Shown piece by piece: positions 1-10,867 of a stretch of DNA of 64,000 bases. The stretch is from an uncultured Flavobacteriaceae bacterium (GTDB taxonomy: Bacteria; Bacteroidota; Bacteroidia; Flavobacteriales; Flavobacteriaceae), in contig CAJQLD010000023.1 of NCBI GenBank assembly GCA_905479095.1, positions 1-64,000 of the forward strand, written 5' to 3'. Below the pieces are notes generated by a model. The model saw only the letters and a program-made list of their open reading frames with translations. It made no database searches and was not told the DNA's origin. Numbering within the stretch: position 1 is the stretch's first letter; every line of letters starts with the position of its first letter. The translations under genes were made by a program, and so were the position numbers.

Positions 1-696
1 ATTGGAAAAGGAATCGCAACGGTTTTTGCACAGCATGGTGCCAATGTAGCGTTTACGTACAGTGCATCTGTTGAAGCTGCTAAGCTCTTAGAAACTGAAC
101 TTCAAGCGTTTGGAACAACCGTGAAAGGGTATCAAAGTAATGCTGCTAATTTTGACGAAGCACAACAACTTGCAGTAGATGTGTTAGCCGATTTTGGAGC
201 GATTGATATTCTGATAAACAATGCTGGAATCACCAAAGACAATTTACTAATGCGGATGGGCGAAGCTGATTTTGATAAAGTTATTGAAGTCAATCTTAAG
301 TCTGTATTTAATATGACCAAAGCCGTACAACGTACCATGTTAAAACAACGAAAAGGGTCTATTATCAATATGAGTTCGGTGGTCGGTGTGAAAGGAAATG
401 CCGGTCAAACCAACTATGCGGCTTCCAAAGCGGGGATTATTGGATTTTCAAAGTCTGTTGCCTTAGAGCTTGGTTCTAGAAACATCCGAAGTAATGTGAT
501 TGCTCCGGGTTTTATAGAAACGGAAATGACGGCTAAATTGGACGAAGCAACGGTTGCAGGATGGCGTGCTGGAATTCCACTAAAACGAGGTGGTACTCCC
601 GAAGATATTGCCAATGCCTGTGTGTTTTTGGCGAGCGATTTATCGGCATACATCACTGGACAAACCATTAATGTTGATGGTGGAATGCTCACTTAA
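1..696 (+). CDS. fabG: 3-oxoacyl-[acyl-carrier-protein] reductase (SDR family), 5' truncated by window edge
   Basis: Frame 1 is open from base 1 (IGKGIATVFAQHGANVAFTY...); SDR motifs NNAG, YAASKAG, C-terminal TGQTINVDGGM. Confidence 0.93.
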   Translation: MGKGIATVFAQHGANVAFTYSASVEAAKLLETELQAFGTTVKGYQSNAANFDEAQQLAVDVLADFGAIDILINNAGITKDNLLMRMGEADFDKVIEVNLKSVFNMTKAVQRTMLKQRKGSIINMSSVVGVKGNAGQTNYAASKAGIIGFSKSVALELGSRNIRSNVIAPGFIETEMTAKLDEATVAGWRAGIPLKRGGTPEDIANACVFLASDLSAYITGQTINVDGGMLT

Positions 697-733
697 ACCA
701 TTTTAACAATGGTTGTTCTCAACCGATCTTAAT

Positions 734-2764
734 ATGCCTACACAAACAATTTTATATATCATTGGATCTGGAATTTTAGCGCTCTTTGTAGCGCTTTTTC
801 AGTATATATATAAAACCAAACGTCATCGGTTGCATTGGGGGTTGGCGTGTTTGAGGTTCATCTCAATTTTTTCATTACTGCTTCTTGTCATCAATCCGAA
901 GTTTGAAAATATAGAAAGTACGATTGTGAAACCAACACTTGTGGTAGCGGTCGATAACTCTCAATCTGTCAAATATTTAGGTAAAGACAGTATTGCTTCA
1001 AAAGCTGTGCAGTCGATCCTAAATAACAAAGAAATTGCTTCTAAATATAAGGTTCAACTCTATAATTTTGGGGCGCAACTCAACCAAAATACGACACTTA
1101 CTTTTGATGACCATCAAACCAATATCACTAAAAGCCTTCAGGGTATTGAGGCTATTTATGATTCCCAATTGGCACCAATTGTACTCATATCTGATGGGAA
1201 TCAAACCATTGGAACAGATTATCAGTATGCTTCAAAAGCGTTTGAGCAAGTTGTTTTTCCGCTTATATTAGGAGATCGTATGTTTCATACAGATCTGAAA
1301 ATTCAACAAATAAACGTCAATAAATACACCTATTTAAATAATAAGTTCCCCGTTGAAATTATAGCGTCCTACTCTGGGAATTCGCCGATTCAGTCGGCGT
1401 TAACGATTCGTTCTGGTTCACGAATTATTCACAAAGAGGTGGTTCGGTTTACACAAGATCAAAACATCAAAATTGTAACGCCAAAAATTACAGCCACCAA
1501 AGTAGGGGTACAGCGGTATCAAGTGGGTTTATCGCCCCTTAAAAACGAAAAAAATACGATTAATAATCAAAAATTTATTGCCATTGAAAGTATTGATGAA
1601 CGCACCAAAATCGCATTAATTTCATCCATATCGCATCCAGATTTAGGCGCTATGAAAGCCTCCATCGAAACCAACGAGCAACGGCTTGTCACTATTTGTT
1701 CACCATCTGATTTTCTGCGTTTAAAAGACGAATATGACCTTGCGATTCTGTATCAACCAAATCCAAGTTTCAAAGCGGCATTTGATTTTATTAATCTAAA
1801 AAAATTAAACACTTTTATCATAGGAGGGAACCAAACCCAGTGGTCGTTTTTAAACGCTATTCAATCGGTTTTTAAGCAGGAAATTACAGGTCAAAGTGAA
1901 AACTATCAAGGACGAATCAATCCAAGTTTTGCTAATTTCATCACGACCGATTTCACCTTTAATTCCTATCCGCCCTTAAGCACAGAATTTGGAAGTATCA
2001 ACATTAATGTGCCACATGAAACGTTCGTGTTTAAATCGATTAATGGCATCGATACTCAAGAGCCTTTGTGGTTTACTTACGAAAACAATGCTAGAAGGTC
2101 GTCCGTTCTTTTAGCTGAAAATATCTGGAAATGGCGCATGCAATCCTATCGAGATACCCAAAATTTTGAAATCTTTGATGCATTCATGGCTAAAATGATT
2201 CAATATCTAAACATTCAAAATCAAACCAAACGACTGGTTTTAAACTATGAATCCATTTATGATGGAAGTCAACCTCTTGAATTATCGGCACAATTTTTTA
2301 ATAAAAATTACGAACCAGATCCCAATGCACAGCTAAATATTAGGCTTAAAGAAACGACCTCGGGGCGTCAAATTGAGTACCCCATGGTGTCGAATCAAAA
2401 CACTTATATGATCAATCTGAGCGCCTTAGAACCAGGTGTCTACAACTTTGAAGTGAGTGCAAATAAAAAAAGTCACCGCGCTTTTGGTTCGTTCGAAATT
2501 TTAAACTTTAATATTGAGCAACAATTTATAAATGCGAATGTAGAGCAACTTGAGCAACTCGCTCTTCATACCGATGGAACGACTTATTTTGATACTCAAA
2601 CCAACGATTTAATAGCGCACTTAATTTCTGATAATCGGTTTTCAAGTATCCAGAAATTCACTAAAAAATCAGTACCTTTGATCGATCTAAAATTTTGGTT
2701 GCTATTGCTGGTGTTGAGTTTAGCAATCGAATGGATTATAAGAAAATACAACGGACTTATTTAA
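734..2764 (+). CDS. Membrane protein with vWA-like region (Bacteroidetes conserved hypothetical)
   Basis: N-terminal TM helices, VVAVDNSQS MIDAS-like motif, C-terminal TM; ATG at 734 preferred over the track's alternative start at 713. Confidence 0.65.
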   Translation: MPTQTILYIIGSGILALFVALFQYIYKTKRHRLHWGLACLRFISIFSLLLLVINPKFENIESTIVKPTLVVAVDNSQSVKYLGKDSIASKAVQSILNNKEIASKYKVQLYNFGAQLNQNTTLTFDDHQTNITKSLQGIEAIYDSQLAPIVLISDGNQTIGTDYQYASKAFEQVVFPLILGDRMFHTDLKIQQINVNKYTYLNNKFPVEIIASYSGNSPIQSALTIRSGSRIIHKEVVRFTQDQNIKIVTPKITATKVGVQRYQVGLSPLKNEKNTINNQKFIAIESIDERTKIALISSISHPDLGAMKASIETNEQRLVTICSPSDFLRLKDEYDLAILYQPNPSFKAAFDFINLKKLNTFIIGGNQTQWSFLNAIQSVFKQEITGQSENYQGRINPSFANFITTDFTFNSYPPLSTEFGSININVPHETFVFKSINGIDTQEPLWFTYENNARRSSVLLAENIWKWRMQSYRDTQNFEIFDAFMAKMIQYLNIQNQTKRLVLNYESIYDGSQPLELSAQFFNKNYEPDPNAQLNIRLKETTSGRQIEYPMVSNQNTYMINLSALEPGVYNFEVSANKKSHRAFGSFEILNFNIEQQFINANVEQLEQLALHTDGTTYFDTQTNDLIAHLISDNRFSSIQKFTKKSVPLIDLKFWLLLLVLSLAIEWIIRKYNGLI

Positions 2765-2782
2765 ATAATTTAAAACAAAAAA

Positions 2783-3595
2783 ATGGAAAAATTACCTAAA
2801 ATCGGACTCCCAATTATCGTGATACTTGGAGTTTTAGTACTCTTAATATCAAAAACAGCAGTGACCATCGGTCCAGGAGAAGGCGGTGTCTTATTCGAAC
2901 GCTTTGGGCAAGGAATTGTTACCGATAAAACATACGGAGAAGGCTTTCAAATTGTAGCCCCTTGGAACAGCATGTTAATTCACAAAGTAAGACAGCAATC
3001 TATTTCGGATGAAATGAATGTTTTATCAGTGAACGGACTTGAAGTGAAAGTCAATGGAACGATCTGGTACGAACCAGAATACGAAAACCTTGGAAGTTTA
3101 ATTAAAACCAAAGGAGAAGACTATGTCAACGAGCTTTTAAATCCAGCGGTCAATGCAGCGGCAAGAAGTGTGGTTGGGCGTTATACGCCTGAACAATTGT
3201 ATTCTAGTAAGCGTGATGTGATCGAACAAGAAATTCTTGACGAAGTTGTCACTTTATTAGATGGTCAATTTTTAAATGTAAAACGTGTATTGGTAGAAGA
3301 TGTAAAACTTCCTAACACCATTAAAAATGCGATTGAGAGTAAATTAAAGCAAGAACAAGAATCTTTAGAGTATGAATTTAGATTAGTAACGGCTGATAAA
3401 GAAGCTCAAAAAGTACGTATTGAAGCACAAGGTAAAGCAGATGCCAATAAAATATTAAGTGCGTCTCTTAACGATCGAATCCTTCAAGATAAAGGGATTG
3501 AAGCGACTGTAAAGTTATCGGAATCTCCAAACAGCAAAGTGATTGTTATTGGTTCTGGAAAAACTGGATTGCCAATTATTTTAGGGAATCAATAA
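2783..3595 (+). CDS. SPFH domain / prohibitin-family membrane protein
   Basis: N-terminal TM, GPGEGGVLFERFGQG, SPFH/prohibitin-like body and coiled coil with EAQGKADANKIL. Confidence 0.88.
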   Translation: MEKLPKIGLPIIVILGVLVLLISKTAVTIGPGEGGVLFERFGQGIVTDKTYGEGFQIVAPWNSMLIHKVRQQSISDEMNVLSVNGLEVKVNGTIWYEPEYENLGSLIKTKGEDYVNELLNPAVNAAARSVVGRYTPEQLYSSKRDVIEQEILDEVVTLLDGQFLNVKRVLVEDVKLPNTIKNAIESKLKQEQESLEYEFRLVTADKEAQKVRIEAQGKADANKILSASLNDRILQDKGIEATVKLSESPNSKVIVIGSGKTGLPIILGNQ

Positions 3596-3708
3596 TTTAC
3601 AAACGATTAGTTAGTTTATACTGGCTTTTTTAAGAAATCAATAATTTTTAGAAATAAGTTAGGTTTACACTATTTATTTTTTGAATATTTGTACTCAATA
3701 TTATTAGA

Positions 3709-3768
3709 ATGAAATTATCATTATTTATACATCACCATCATTTACTTACTAGCGATCAAGCGAGGTAA
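3709..3768 (+). CDS. his operon leader peptide MKLSLFIHHHHLLTSDQAR
   Basis: Short ORF ATG(3709)..TAA(3766-3768) with four consecutive His codons cat-cac-cat-cat (3730-3741), upstream of an intrinsic terminator and hisG. Confidence 0.9.
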   Translation: MKLSLFIHHHHLLTSDQAR

Positions 3769-3827
3769 CGATGTGTAGGATAAATAATTAAACTATATAA
3801 CAGACCCGTTTGAGCAATCAAGCGGGT
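3756..3827 (+). promoter_or_regulatory. his operon transcription attenuator (antiterminator/terminator switch)
   Basis: TCAAGCGAGGT (3756-3766) can pair with ACCCGTTTGA (3804-3813, one bulged A), competing with the terminator stem 3804-3827. Confidence 0.85.
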
Positions 3828-3832
3828 TTTTT
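3804..3832 (+). terminator. Intrinsic attenuator terminator upstream of hisG
   Basis: ACCCGTTTGA-GCAA-TCAAGCGGGT: 10 bp stem (one G-U), GCAA tetraloop, followed by a T run. Confidence 0.9.
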
Positions 3833-3858
3833 AATTTTAAAATAAAAATACATTAAAA

Positions 3859-4716
3859 ATGAACACTTTAAAAATTGCAGTTCAAAAGTCAGGTCGACTT
3901 AAAGACGATTCAATGAAATTATTGAAAGATATTGGTATTTCAATTGATAATGGGAAGGATCAACTAAAGGCCACAGCGACCAACTTTCCGGTCGAGGTTT
4001 TTTATCTTCGTAATGGCGATATTCCTCAATACCTAAAAGATGGGGTGGTCGATGCCGCGATTATTGGAAACAATGTTTTGGTAGAAAAGGGCAATTCGAT
4101 TGAGTATATCTCTAAACTTGGATTTTCTAAATGTCGGGTGTCTATTGCGGTTCCTAAAGCTATGGAATATCAATCTCTCAATGATTTGAACGGCAAGCAA
4201 ATTGCGACTTCGTATCCAAATACCGTCAATGCGTTTTTAGAGGAGAACAATATCAAAGCCAGTATCCATGTCATTAATGGGTCAGTTGAAATTGCACCCA
4301 ACATTGGGTTAGCAGATGCCATTGTAGATATTGTTTCTACAGGTGGCACCTTGTTTAAAAATAACTTGGTTGAGAAGGAAGTGATTCTAAAATCGGAAGC
4401 TGTTTTAGCAGTGTCTCCAACCATCAATGCAGCGCAACAAGCTATTTTAGATAAAATAAAATTCCGTATTGAGTCGGTGCTTAAAGGACAATCGTCCAAG
4501 TACGTTCTTTTGAATGCACCTAACGAGAGTTTAGAAGCGATTATTAACCTCTTACCAGGCATGAAAAGTCCAACCGTTCTTCCATTGGCGGAATCGGGCT
4601 GGAGCTCGGTACACAGTGTGATTGATAAAAACCAATTTTGGAATATTATTGACGACTTAAAAGCATTAGGAGCTCAAGGCATCCTTATTTGTCCAATCGA
4701 AAAAATGGTTCTCTAA
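3859..4716 (+). CDS. hisG: ATP phosphoribosyltransferase
   Basis: LKIAVQKSGRLKDDS, VDAAIIGNNVL, DAIVDIVSTGGTL; first gene of the his operon. Confidence 0.97.
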   Translation: MNTLKIAVQKSGRLKDDSMKLLKDIGISIDNGKDQLKATATNFPVEVFYLRNGDIPQYLKDGVVDAAIIGNNVLVEKGNSIEYISKLGFSKCRVSIAVPKAMEYQSLNDLNGKQIATSYPNTVNAFLEENNIKASIHVINGSVEIAPNIGLADAIVDIVSTGGTLFKNNLVEKEVILKSEAVLAVSPTINAAQQAILDKIKFRIESVLKGQSSKYVLLNAPNESLEAIINLLPGMKSPTVLPLAESGWSSVHSVIDKNQFWNIIDDLKALGAQGILICPIEKMVL

Positions 4717-6014
4717 TGGCATCTATTTCCAAATATCCACCCATTTCAACATGGGAAACTTTGTTACAACGCCCGACTCAATCTGTTGAGGCAATCGAAG
4801 CAATTGTGGATGAAGTGTTTTTAGCGGTCAAACAAGAAGGGGATGCGGCCATTACTCACTATACAAAACGGTTTGATAAGGTTGAATTAACAGCTTCTTT
4901 TGTTTCTCAAGAAGAAATTGAACAAGCATCGGCACTCGTGTCAAACGATTTAAAAGCAGCCATTCAACAAGCAAAATCGAATATTGAAGTTTTTCACGCT
5001 GCTCAAAAAACAGCGAAAGTAGATGTTGAAACACAACCAGGTGTTCGTTGTTGGCAAGAAAAACGGCCTATTGAAACGGTTGGATTGTACATTCCAGGCG
5101 GGACTGCACCCTTGTTTTCGACGGTTTTAATGTTAGGAGTGCCTGCGACTTTAGCGGGATGTAAGAACATCATTTTATGTACCCCTCCAAATGCGAAAGG
5201 CGCCATTGCAAGTGAAATTTTGTATACCGCAGCTTTGTGTGGCATTACAACGATTGTTAAAGTAGGCGGGATTCAAGCCATTGCTGGGTTGACTTTTGGA
5301 ACCTCTAGTATTCCTAAAGTTTCTAAGATTTTTGGACCAGGGAATCAGTATGTGACGGTCGCCAAACAATTGGCAACCAAATATGGAGTTGCGATCGATA
5401 TGCCTGCGGGCCCAAGTGAACTTCTTATTATGGCCGATAAAAATGCTAATCCAGCTTTTGTGGCCTCAGATTTATTAAGTCAAGCCGAGCATGGTGCTGA
5501 CAGTCAGGTGGTTTTGGTGTCAACCGACGAAACACTTCTTTTGGAAACAGCGAAACAAGTCCGTATTCAAACTCAATTATTAGCACGTCAATCGATCCTA
5601 GAAAAAGCACTTGAGAACATGAAGCTGATTTTAGTAAAATCAGATCAGGAAGCGGTCGATCTAATCAATTTTTATGGTCCTGAACACTATATCATCTGCA
5701 CCGATAATTCGCCCTTTTTTGTAGATAGCGTGATCAATGCAGGTTCTGTTTTTATTGGTAAATACACGCCTGAGAGTGCGGGCGATTATGCGTCTGGAAC
5801 CAATCATACCTTGCCAACAAATGGCTATGCAAAAGCGTATTCGGGGGTCAACTTGGATAGTTTTTTAAAAAACATCACCTTTCAAGAAATCTCCAAAGAG
5901 GGTTTGCAAACTATCGGAACGACTATCGAACTTATGGCGGAAGCCGAAGGTTTAATGGCACATAAGAATGCCGTATCTATTCGACTAAAATCAATTGAAG
6001 ATGAATCTAAATAA
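4716..6014 (+). CDS. hisD: Histidinol dehydrogenase
   Basis: KIFGPGNQYVTVAKQL, DMPAGPSELLI, AEHGADSQVVLV; ATG overlaps the hisG stop (TAATG). Confidence 0.97.
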   Translation: MASISKYPPISTWETLLQRPTQSVEAIEAIVDEVFLAVKQEGDAAITHYTKRFDKVELTASFVSQEEIEQASALVSNDLKAAIQQAKSNIEVFHAAQKTAKVDVETQPGVRCWQEKRPIETVGLYIPGGTAPLFSTVLMLGVPATLAGCKNIILCTPPNAKGAIASEILYTAALCGITTIVKVGGIQAIAGLTFGTSSIPKVSKIFGPGNQYVTVAKQLATKYGVAIDMPAGPSELLIMADKNANPAFVASDLLSQAEHGADSQVVLVSTDETLLLETAKQVRIQTQLLARQSILEKALENMKLILVKSDQEAVDLINFYGPEHYIICTDNSPFFVDSVINAGSVFIGKYTPESAGDYASGTNHTLPTNGYAKAYSGVNLDSFLKNITFQEISKEGLQTIGTTIELMAEAEGLMAHKNAVSIRLKSIEDESK

Positions 6015-7038
6015 ATTACTTCGATCTAATATTAATGGGATGACACCCTATTCGTCTGCGCGCGATGAATACAAAGATTTGGAAGCTGACATGGTGTTTT
6101 TGGATGCCAATGAAAACCCGTTTGACAATTCGTTAAATCGATACCCCGATCCCCAACAGACGGCCTTAAAAAAACTAATTTCAGCACAAAAAAAGGTTCC
6201 GACGGATCAAATCTTATTGGGAAATGGAAGTGATGAAGTCTTAGATTTAATTTTTAGAGCGTTTTGTGAACCCAATCAAGACCGTATTCTGACGTTTCCA
6301 CCAACCTATGGGATGTACGACGTATTGGCAAATTTGAACGCCATTAAAAATATTCAAGTGCCCTTAACGTCAGACTTCAATTTAGACGTCGATCGTATTT
6401 TAAAACAGGTTCAACCAGAGACGAAGTTACTGTGTATCTGTTCCCCAAATAATCCTTCTGGAAATGTGGTTGATCGCAAGGCAGTAGAACGCCTTTTAAA
6501 GGCGTTTAATGGCTTAGTCATCATTGATGAAGCCTATATTGATTTCTCTAATGAAGTGAGCTGGACAGCGTATTTAAACATGTATCCAAATCTAATTGTG
6601 ACACAAACCCTTTCAAAAGCCTATGGGCTCGCGGGCATCCGATTGGGGATTTGCTATGCATCTAAAGACATTATTGCGGTATTAAATAACATAAAACCAC
6701 CTTATAACATCAATACGCTTACCCAAAATGCAGCCATAGAGGCGCTCCAAAATAGGGAAGTGGTGACTGAACAGATTGCCCTGATTTTAAAGGAACGTGC
6801 TCATTTAACAACAGCCTTTGAGTCGTATTCGTTTATCGAAAAAATATATCCTTCCGATGCAAATTTTATTTTAATCAAAGTGGATGATGCCCATAAACGG
6901 TATACAGAACTTATAAAAAATGGAATCGTCGTCAGAAATAGAAGCGCCCAATTTGGTTGTGAAAACGGTCTCAGAATTACAGTAGGAACCCCTTCTGAAA
7001 ACGCTCAATTATTAACCCTATTAAATACCCTAAAATGA
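6001..7038 (+). CDS. hisC: Histidinol-phosphate aminotransferase
   Basis: Aminotransferase I/II fold, [19 protein letters not shown]. Confidence 0.97.
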   Translation: MNLNKLLRSNINGMTPYSSARDEYKDLEADMVFLDANENPFDNSLNRYPDPQQTALKKLISAQKKVPTDQILLGNGSDEVLDLIFRAFCEPNQDRILTFPPTYGMYDVLANLNAIKNIQVPLTSDFNLDVDRILKQVQPETKLLCICSPNNPSGNVVDRKAVERLLKAFNGLVIIDEAYIDFSNEVSWTAYLNMYPNLIVTQTLSKAYGLAGIRLGICYASKDIIAVLNNIKPPYNINTLTQNAAIEALQNREVVTEQIALILKERAHLTTAFESYSFIEKIYPSDANFILIKVDDAHKRYTELIKNGIVVRNRSAQFGCENGLRITVGTPSENAQLLTLLNTLK

Positions 7039-8168
7039 AACCTGTATTATTTATAGATCGCGATGGAACCATCATCAGAGAAACGGCCGATGAACAAATT
7101 GATTCTTTTGAAAAGCTAGAATTTTACCCGGATGTATTTTCTAATTTGAAAAAGATTTGTCAAGAACTGGATTTCGAAATTGTAATGATTACCAATCAAG
7201 ACGGTTTAGGCACTGCTATTTACCCTGAAAACACGTTTTGGCCGGTTCATAATTTTATACTCGATACCTTTAAAAATGAAGGGATTGTTTTTGAAAAACA
7301 ATTCATTGATAAAACATTTGCAAAAGACAATGCGCCAACACGCAAACCTCAAACAGGTTTGTTAACAGACTATTTCACAGAAGCCTATGATTTAGAAAAT
7401 TCGTTTGTGATTGGAGATCGTCTCACCGACGTAGAATTGGCAAAAAACCTAGGCTGTAAAGGCATTTATATCAATGATGAAACGCATTTAGGAGAAAATG
7501 AAATATCCGTAAATCAGGATGCATTAACCCCTTATATCGCTTTAGAAACCAATAGTTGGAAAACTATTTATGAGTTTTTGAAAGCCGATCAACGGGTTGG
7601 ATCTAGTGTACGAAATACCAATGAAACTAAGATAAATATTAGGCTGAATTTGGATGGGACTGGTAAAAGCAAAATCGATACGGGGATTGCCTTTTTTGAT
7701 CATATGTTAGATCAGATTGCGCGTCATGGTCAAATGGATTTGGATCTTAAAGTGGTGGGCGATTTAGAAGTAGATGAACACCATACAATCGAAGATACAG
7801 CCATTGCTTTAGGGAATTTATTTCATACGTTGTTAGGCTCAAAACTAGGAATTGAACGTTACGGATTTTGCTTGCCAATGGACGACTGTATTGCCCAAGT
7901 GGCGATTGATTTTGGAGGAAGAAATTGGTTGGTTTGGGAGGCCGATTTTAAACGTGAATATGTGGGGAAAATGCCCACAGAAATGTTCATGCACTTCTTT
8001 AAATCTTTTACGGATGGCGCCAAATGTAATTTAAACATTCAAGCAGATGGAACGAATGAACACCACAAAATTGAAGCCATATTCAAAGCATTTGCAAAGG
8101 CGATAAAAATGGCTGTCAAAAGAGATGTCAATAAAATGATTTTACCATCAACCAAAGGAACTTTATAA
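7035..8168 (+). CDS. hisB: Bifunctional histidinol-phosphatase / imidazoleglycerol-phosphate dehydratase
   Basis: N-terminal HAD phosphatase [10 protein letters not shown]-terminal [31 protein letters not shown]; 4 nt overlap with hisC. Confidence 0.97.
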   Translation: MKPVLFIDRDGTIIRETADEQIDSFEKLEFYPDVFSNLKKICQELDFEIVMITNQDGLGTAIYPENTFWPVHNFILDTFKNEGIVFEKQFIDKTFAKDNAPTRKPQTGLLTDYFTEAYDLENSFVIGDRLTDVELAKNLGCKGIYINDETHLGENEISVNQDALTPYIALETNSWKTIYEFLKADQRVGSSVRNTNETKINIRLNLDGTGKSKIDTGIAFFDHMLDQIARHGQMDLDLKVVGDLEVDEHHTIEDTAIALGNLFHTLLGSKLGIERYGFCLPMDDCIAQVAIDFGGRNWLVWEADFKREYVGKMPTEMFMHFFKSFTDGAKCNLNIQADGTNEHHKIEAIFKAFAKAIKMAVKRDVNKMILPSTKGTL

Positions 8169-8171
8169 TAA

Positions 8172-8753
8172 ATGAAAGTCATTATAATCGATTACGGAGC
8201 AGGGAATATTCAGAGCATTCAATTCGCGTTTCAACGTTTGGGCATCCAGGCGGTTTTATCAAATTCTGTCGATGAAATTCTAAGTGCTGATAAAGTCATA
8301 TTTCCTGGGGTTGGCGAAGCAAGTCAGGCCATGGAGATGTTAAAAAAATCTAAGTTAGACCGGTTGATACCAACGCTCAAACAAGATGTTTTAGGGATTT
8401 GTTTAGGCATGCAATTGTTGTGCAATCATTCTGAGGAAGGCGATACTAAAGGACTTGGCGTTTTTGATGTAGAAGTCAAACGGTTTACAAATGCGGTGAA
8501 AGTGCCGCATATGGGATGGAATACAATTCAAAACCTCCAATCGGATTTATTGATAGAGATCCCTGAAAATAGCTATATGTACTCTGTTCATAGTTATTAT
8601 GCAGCGATTGGGGCGCAAACCATTGCGAGCTCTAGGTATGAACTAGAATTTTCGGCGGCATTGCAATCCAATAATTTTTATGGGGTTCAATTTCACCCTG
8701 AAAAAAGCAGTAAAGACGGGGCTCAATTATTACAAAACTTTTTAAACTTATAA
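8172..8753 (+). CDS. hisH: Imidazole glycerol phosphate synthase glutaminase subunit
   Basis: GATase class [19 protein letters not shown]. Confidence 0.97.
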   Translation: MKVIIIDYGAGNIQSIQFAFQRLGIQAVLSNSVDEILSADKVIFPGVGEASQAMEMLKKSKLDRLIPTLKQDVLGICLGMQLLCNHSEEGDTKGLGVFDVEVKRFTNAVKVPHMGWNTIQNLQSDLLIEIPENSYMYSVHSYYAAIGAQTIASSRYELEFSAALQSNNFYGVQFHPEKSSKDGAQLLQNFLNL

Positions 8754-8754
8754 C

Positions 8755-9483
8755 ATGCGAATTATACCTGCAATCGATATTATTAATGGTCAGTGTGTAC
8801 GACTGACGAAAGGTGATTATAGCACCAAAAAAGTCTACAATGAAAACCCTTTAGAAGTTGCTAAAATGTTTGAAGGTGTTGGGATCGAGCATCTTCATGT
8901 GGTAGATTTAGACGGAGCAAAAGCCCAACATATTATCAATCATAATATCTTGGAATCCATTGCGACAAACACCAGTTTGAAAGTCGATTTTGGAGGTGGA
9001 TTAAAATCCGATGCCGATTTAAAAATCGCATTTGATTCTGGTGCCCATCAGGTTACTGGGGGCAGTATTGCGGTTAAAAATCCAACACAATTTTTAAATT
9101 GGTTGGATACTTTTGGTGCTGATAAAATTATATTGGGCGCCGATTGTTTAGATCAAAAAATAGCCATTCAAGGTTGGCAAGAAGAGAGTGACAAGGAAGT
9201 GATCGAATTTATAAAAGAATTTGTATCAAAAGGCATCTCCTATGTGATTTGTACCGATATTTCAAAAGATGGCATGCTTCAGGGCCCTTCGTTTGAGTTA
9301 TATGAAACGATTTTAAACACTGTCAGCCCTGTCAATCTGATTGCATCTGGAGGGATTTCAGCGTTTGAAGAGTTGCCACAATTGGCGGAATTGGGATGTG
9401 AAGGGGTTATTATTGGAAAAGCTATTTACGAAGGAAATATCAGTTTAAAACAATTAGAAACCTATCAATTAAACCGTCCATAA
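8755..9483 (+). CDS. hisA: Phosphoribosylformimino-5-aminoimidazole carboxamide ribotide isomerase
   Basis: [30 protein letters not shown]-barrel repeats. Confidence 0.97.
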   Translation: MRIIPAIDIINGQCVRLTKGDYSTKKVYNENPLEVAKMFEGVGIEHLHVVDLDGAKAQHIINHNILESIATNTSLKVDFGGGLKSDADLKIAFDSGAHQVTGGSIAVKNPTQFLNWLDTFGADKIILGADCLDQKIAIQGWQEESDKEVIEFIKEFVSKGISYVICTDISKDGMLQGPSFELYETILNTVSPVNLIASGGISAFEELPQLAELGCEGVIIGKAIYEGNISLKQLETYQLNRP

Positions 9484-9485
9484 GT

Positions 9486-10241
9486 ATGTTAGCAAAACGA
9501 ATTATTCCATGCTTAGATATTAAAAACGGCCGAACCGTAAAAGGGGTTAATTTTTTAAACCTTAGAGATGCTGGGGATCCGGTCGCCTTGGCAAAACAAT
9601 ATGCCGAAAACGGTGCCGATGAATTGGTGTTTTTAGACATCACGGCGACCTTAGAGTCTCGTTCCACGACCATCGAAATGGTGCGGTCTGTTGCAGAACA
9701 AATCGACATTCCGTTCACGGTTGGTGGTGGGGTGAGTACCAAAGAAGGGGTCGAAATCCTCCTAAAATCGGGGGCCGATAAAGTGGGTGTAAATTCAGCG
9801 GCTATCAAACGTCCAACGCTTATCAACGAGCTATCCAAGGCCTTTGGAAACCAATGCATTGTTGTGGCAATCGATGCGAAACAAGTGGATGGTAAATGGT
9901 TAGTACATTTGGCTGGCGGCACGATTCCTACAGAGTTAGACTTGTTTGAATGGGCCAAAGAGATGGAAACTCGAGGTGCAGGTGAACTACTTTTCACTTC
10001 CATGAACAACGATGGCGTCAAAACAGGGTTTGCAAATGAGGCACTTGCACAACTTTCAGAAACCGTAAACATTCCAATTATTGCTTCTGGGGGTGCTGGA
10101 ACTATGGCGCATTTTGTGGATGTATTTAAAGACGGCAAAGCAGATGCCGCTTTGGCAGCTAGTGTATTTCACTTTGGTGAAATTGAAATAAAAGATTTAA
10201 AACAAGAATTACAATCAAAACAAATAAACATACGACTCTAA
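9486..10241 (+). CDS. hisF: Imidazole glycerol phosphate synthase cyclase subunit
   Basis: [39 protein letters not shown]. Confidence 0.97.
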   Translation: MLAKRIIPCLDIKNGRTVKGVNFLNLRDAGDPVALAKQYAENGADELVFLDITATLESRSTTIEMVRSVAEQIDIPFTVGGGVSTKEGVEILLKSGADKVGVNSAAIKRPTLINELSKAFGNQCIVVAIDAKQVDGKWLVHLAGGTIPTELDLFEWAKEMETRGAGELLFTSMNNDGVKTGFANEALAQLSETVNIPIIASGGAGTMAHFVDVFKDGKADAALAASVFHFGEIEIKDLKQELQSKQINIRL

Positions 10242-10831
10242 TGGACATCAAGTATAACAGTGCCGGATTAATCCCAGCAATTATTCAAGATTCGACAACC
10301 AAAACCGTTTTAATGCTCGGGTATATGAATGCCGAAGCGGTTTCCAAAACTCTGGAAACTAATAAGGTAACTTTCTTTAGTCGAAGCAAGCAGCGCCTTT
10401 GGACAAAAGGGGAGGAGAGTGGTCATTTTTTAACCTTAAACAGTTTGAAGAATGATTGTGATAACGACACCTTACTCATTCAGGCAACTCCAGAAGGCCC
10501 AACCTGCCATAAAGGAACGGATAGCTGTTGGGGGGCGACTAACGCCGAATCGTATGGGTTTTTATCAGAATTAGAATCCATTATTTCCGATCGAAGAGAA
10601 AATGCTTCCGCTGAAACGTCTTATGTGTCCGAATTATTTGAAAAAGGCATCAATAAAATTGCTCAAAAAGTAGGCGAGGAGGCCGTTGAAGTGGTGATTG
10701 AAGCGAAAGATGCAAACGATGATTTGTTTTTAAATGAAAGTGCCGATTTATTATTTCATTACTTAATTTTATTGCAAGCAAAAGGCTTTAAGCTCGATTC
10801 GGTTATTGAGGTTTTGAAATCGAGACATTAA
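10241..10831 (+). CDS. hisIE: Bifunctional phosphoribosyl-AMP cyclohydrolase / phosphoribosyl-ATP pyrophosphatase
   Basis: MLGYMNAEA, SRSKQRLWTKGEESGH, C-terminal KVGEEAVEVVIEA. Confidence 0.97.
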   Translation: MDIKYNSAGLIPAIIQDSTTKTVLMLGYMNAEAVSKTLETNKVTFFSRSKQRLWTKGEESGHFLTLNSLKNDCDNDTLLIQATPEGPTCHKGTDSCWGATNAESYGFLSELESIISDRRENASAETSYVSELFEKGINKIAQKVGEEAVEVVIEAKDANDDLFLNESADLLFHYLILLQAKGFKLDSVIEVLKSRH

Positions 10832-10867
10832 TTTTGTAACTCTTTTTAAAATACCGACCTTGTAGTC

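Noticed and set aside
9440-10138. 232-aa minus-strand ORF opposite hisF
   Set aside because: Lies antisense to a strongly conserved his gene; composition (Ser/Pro/Ala rich) is typical of a shadow ORF with no recognisable domain.
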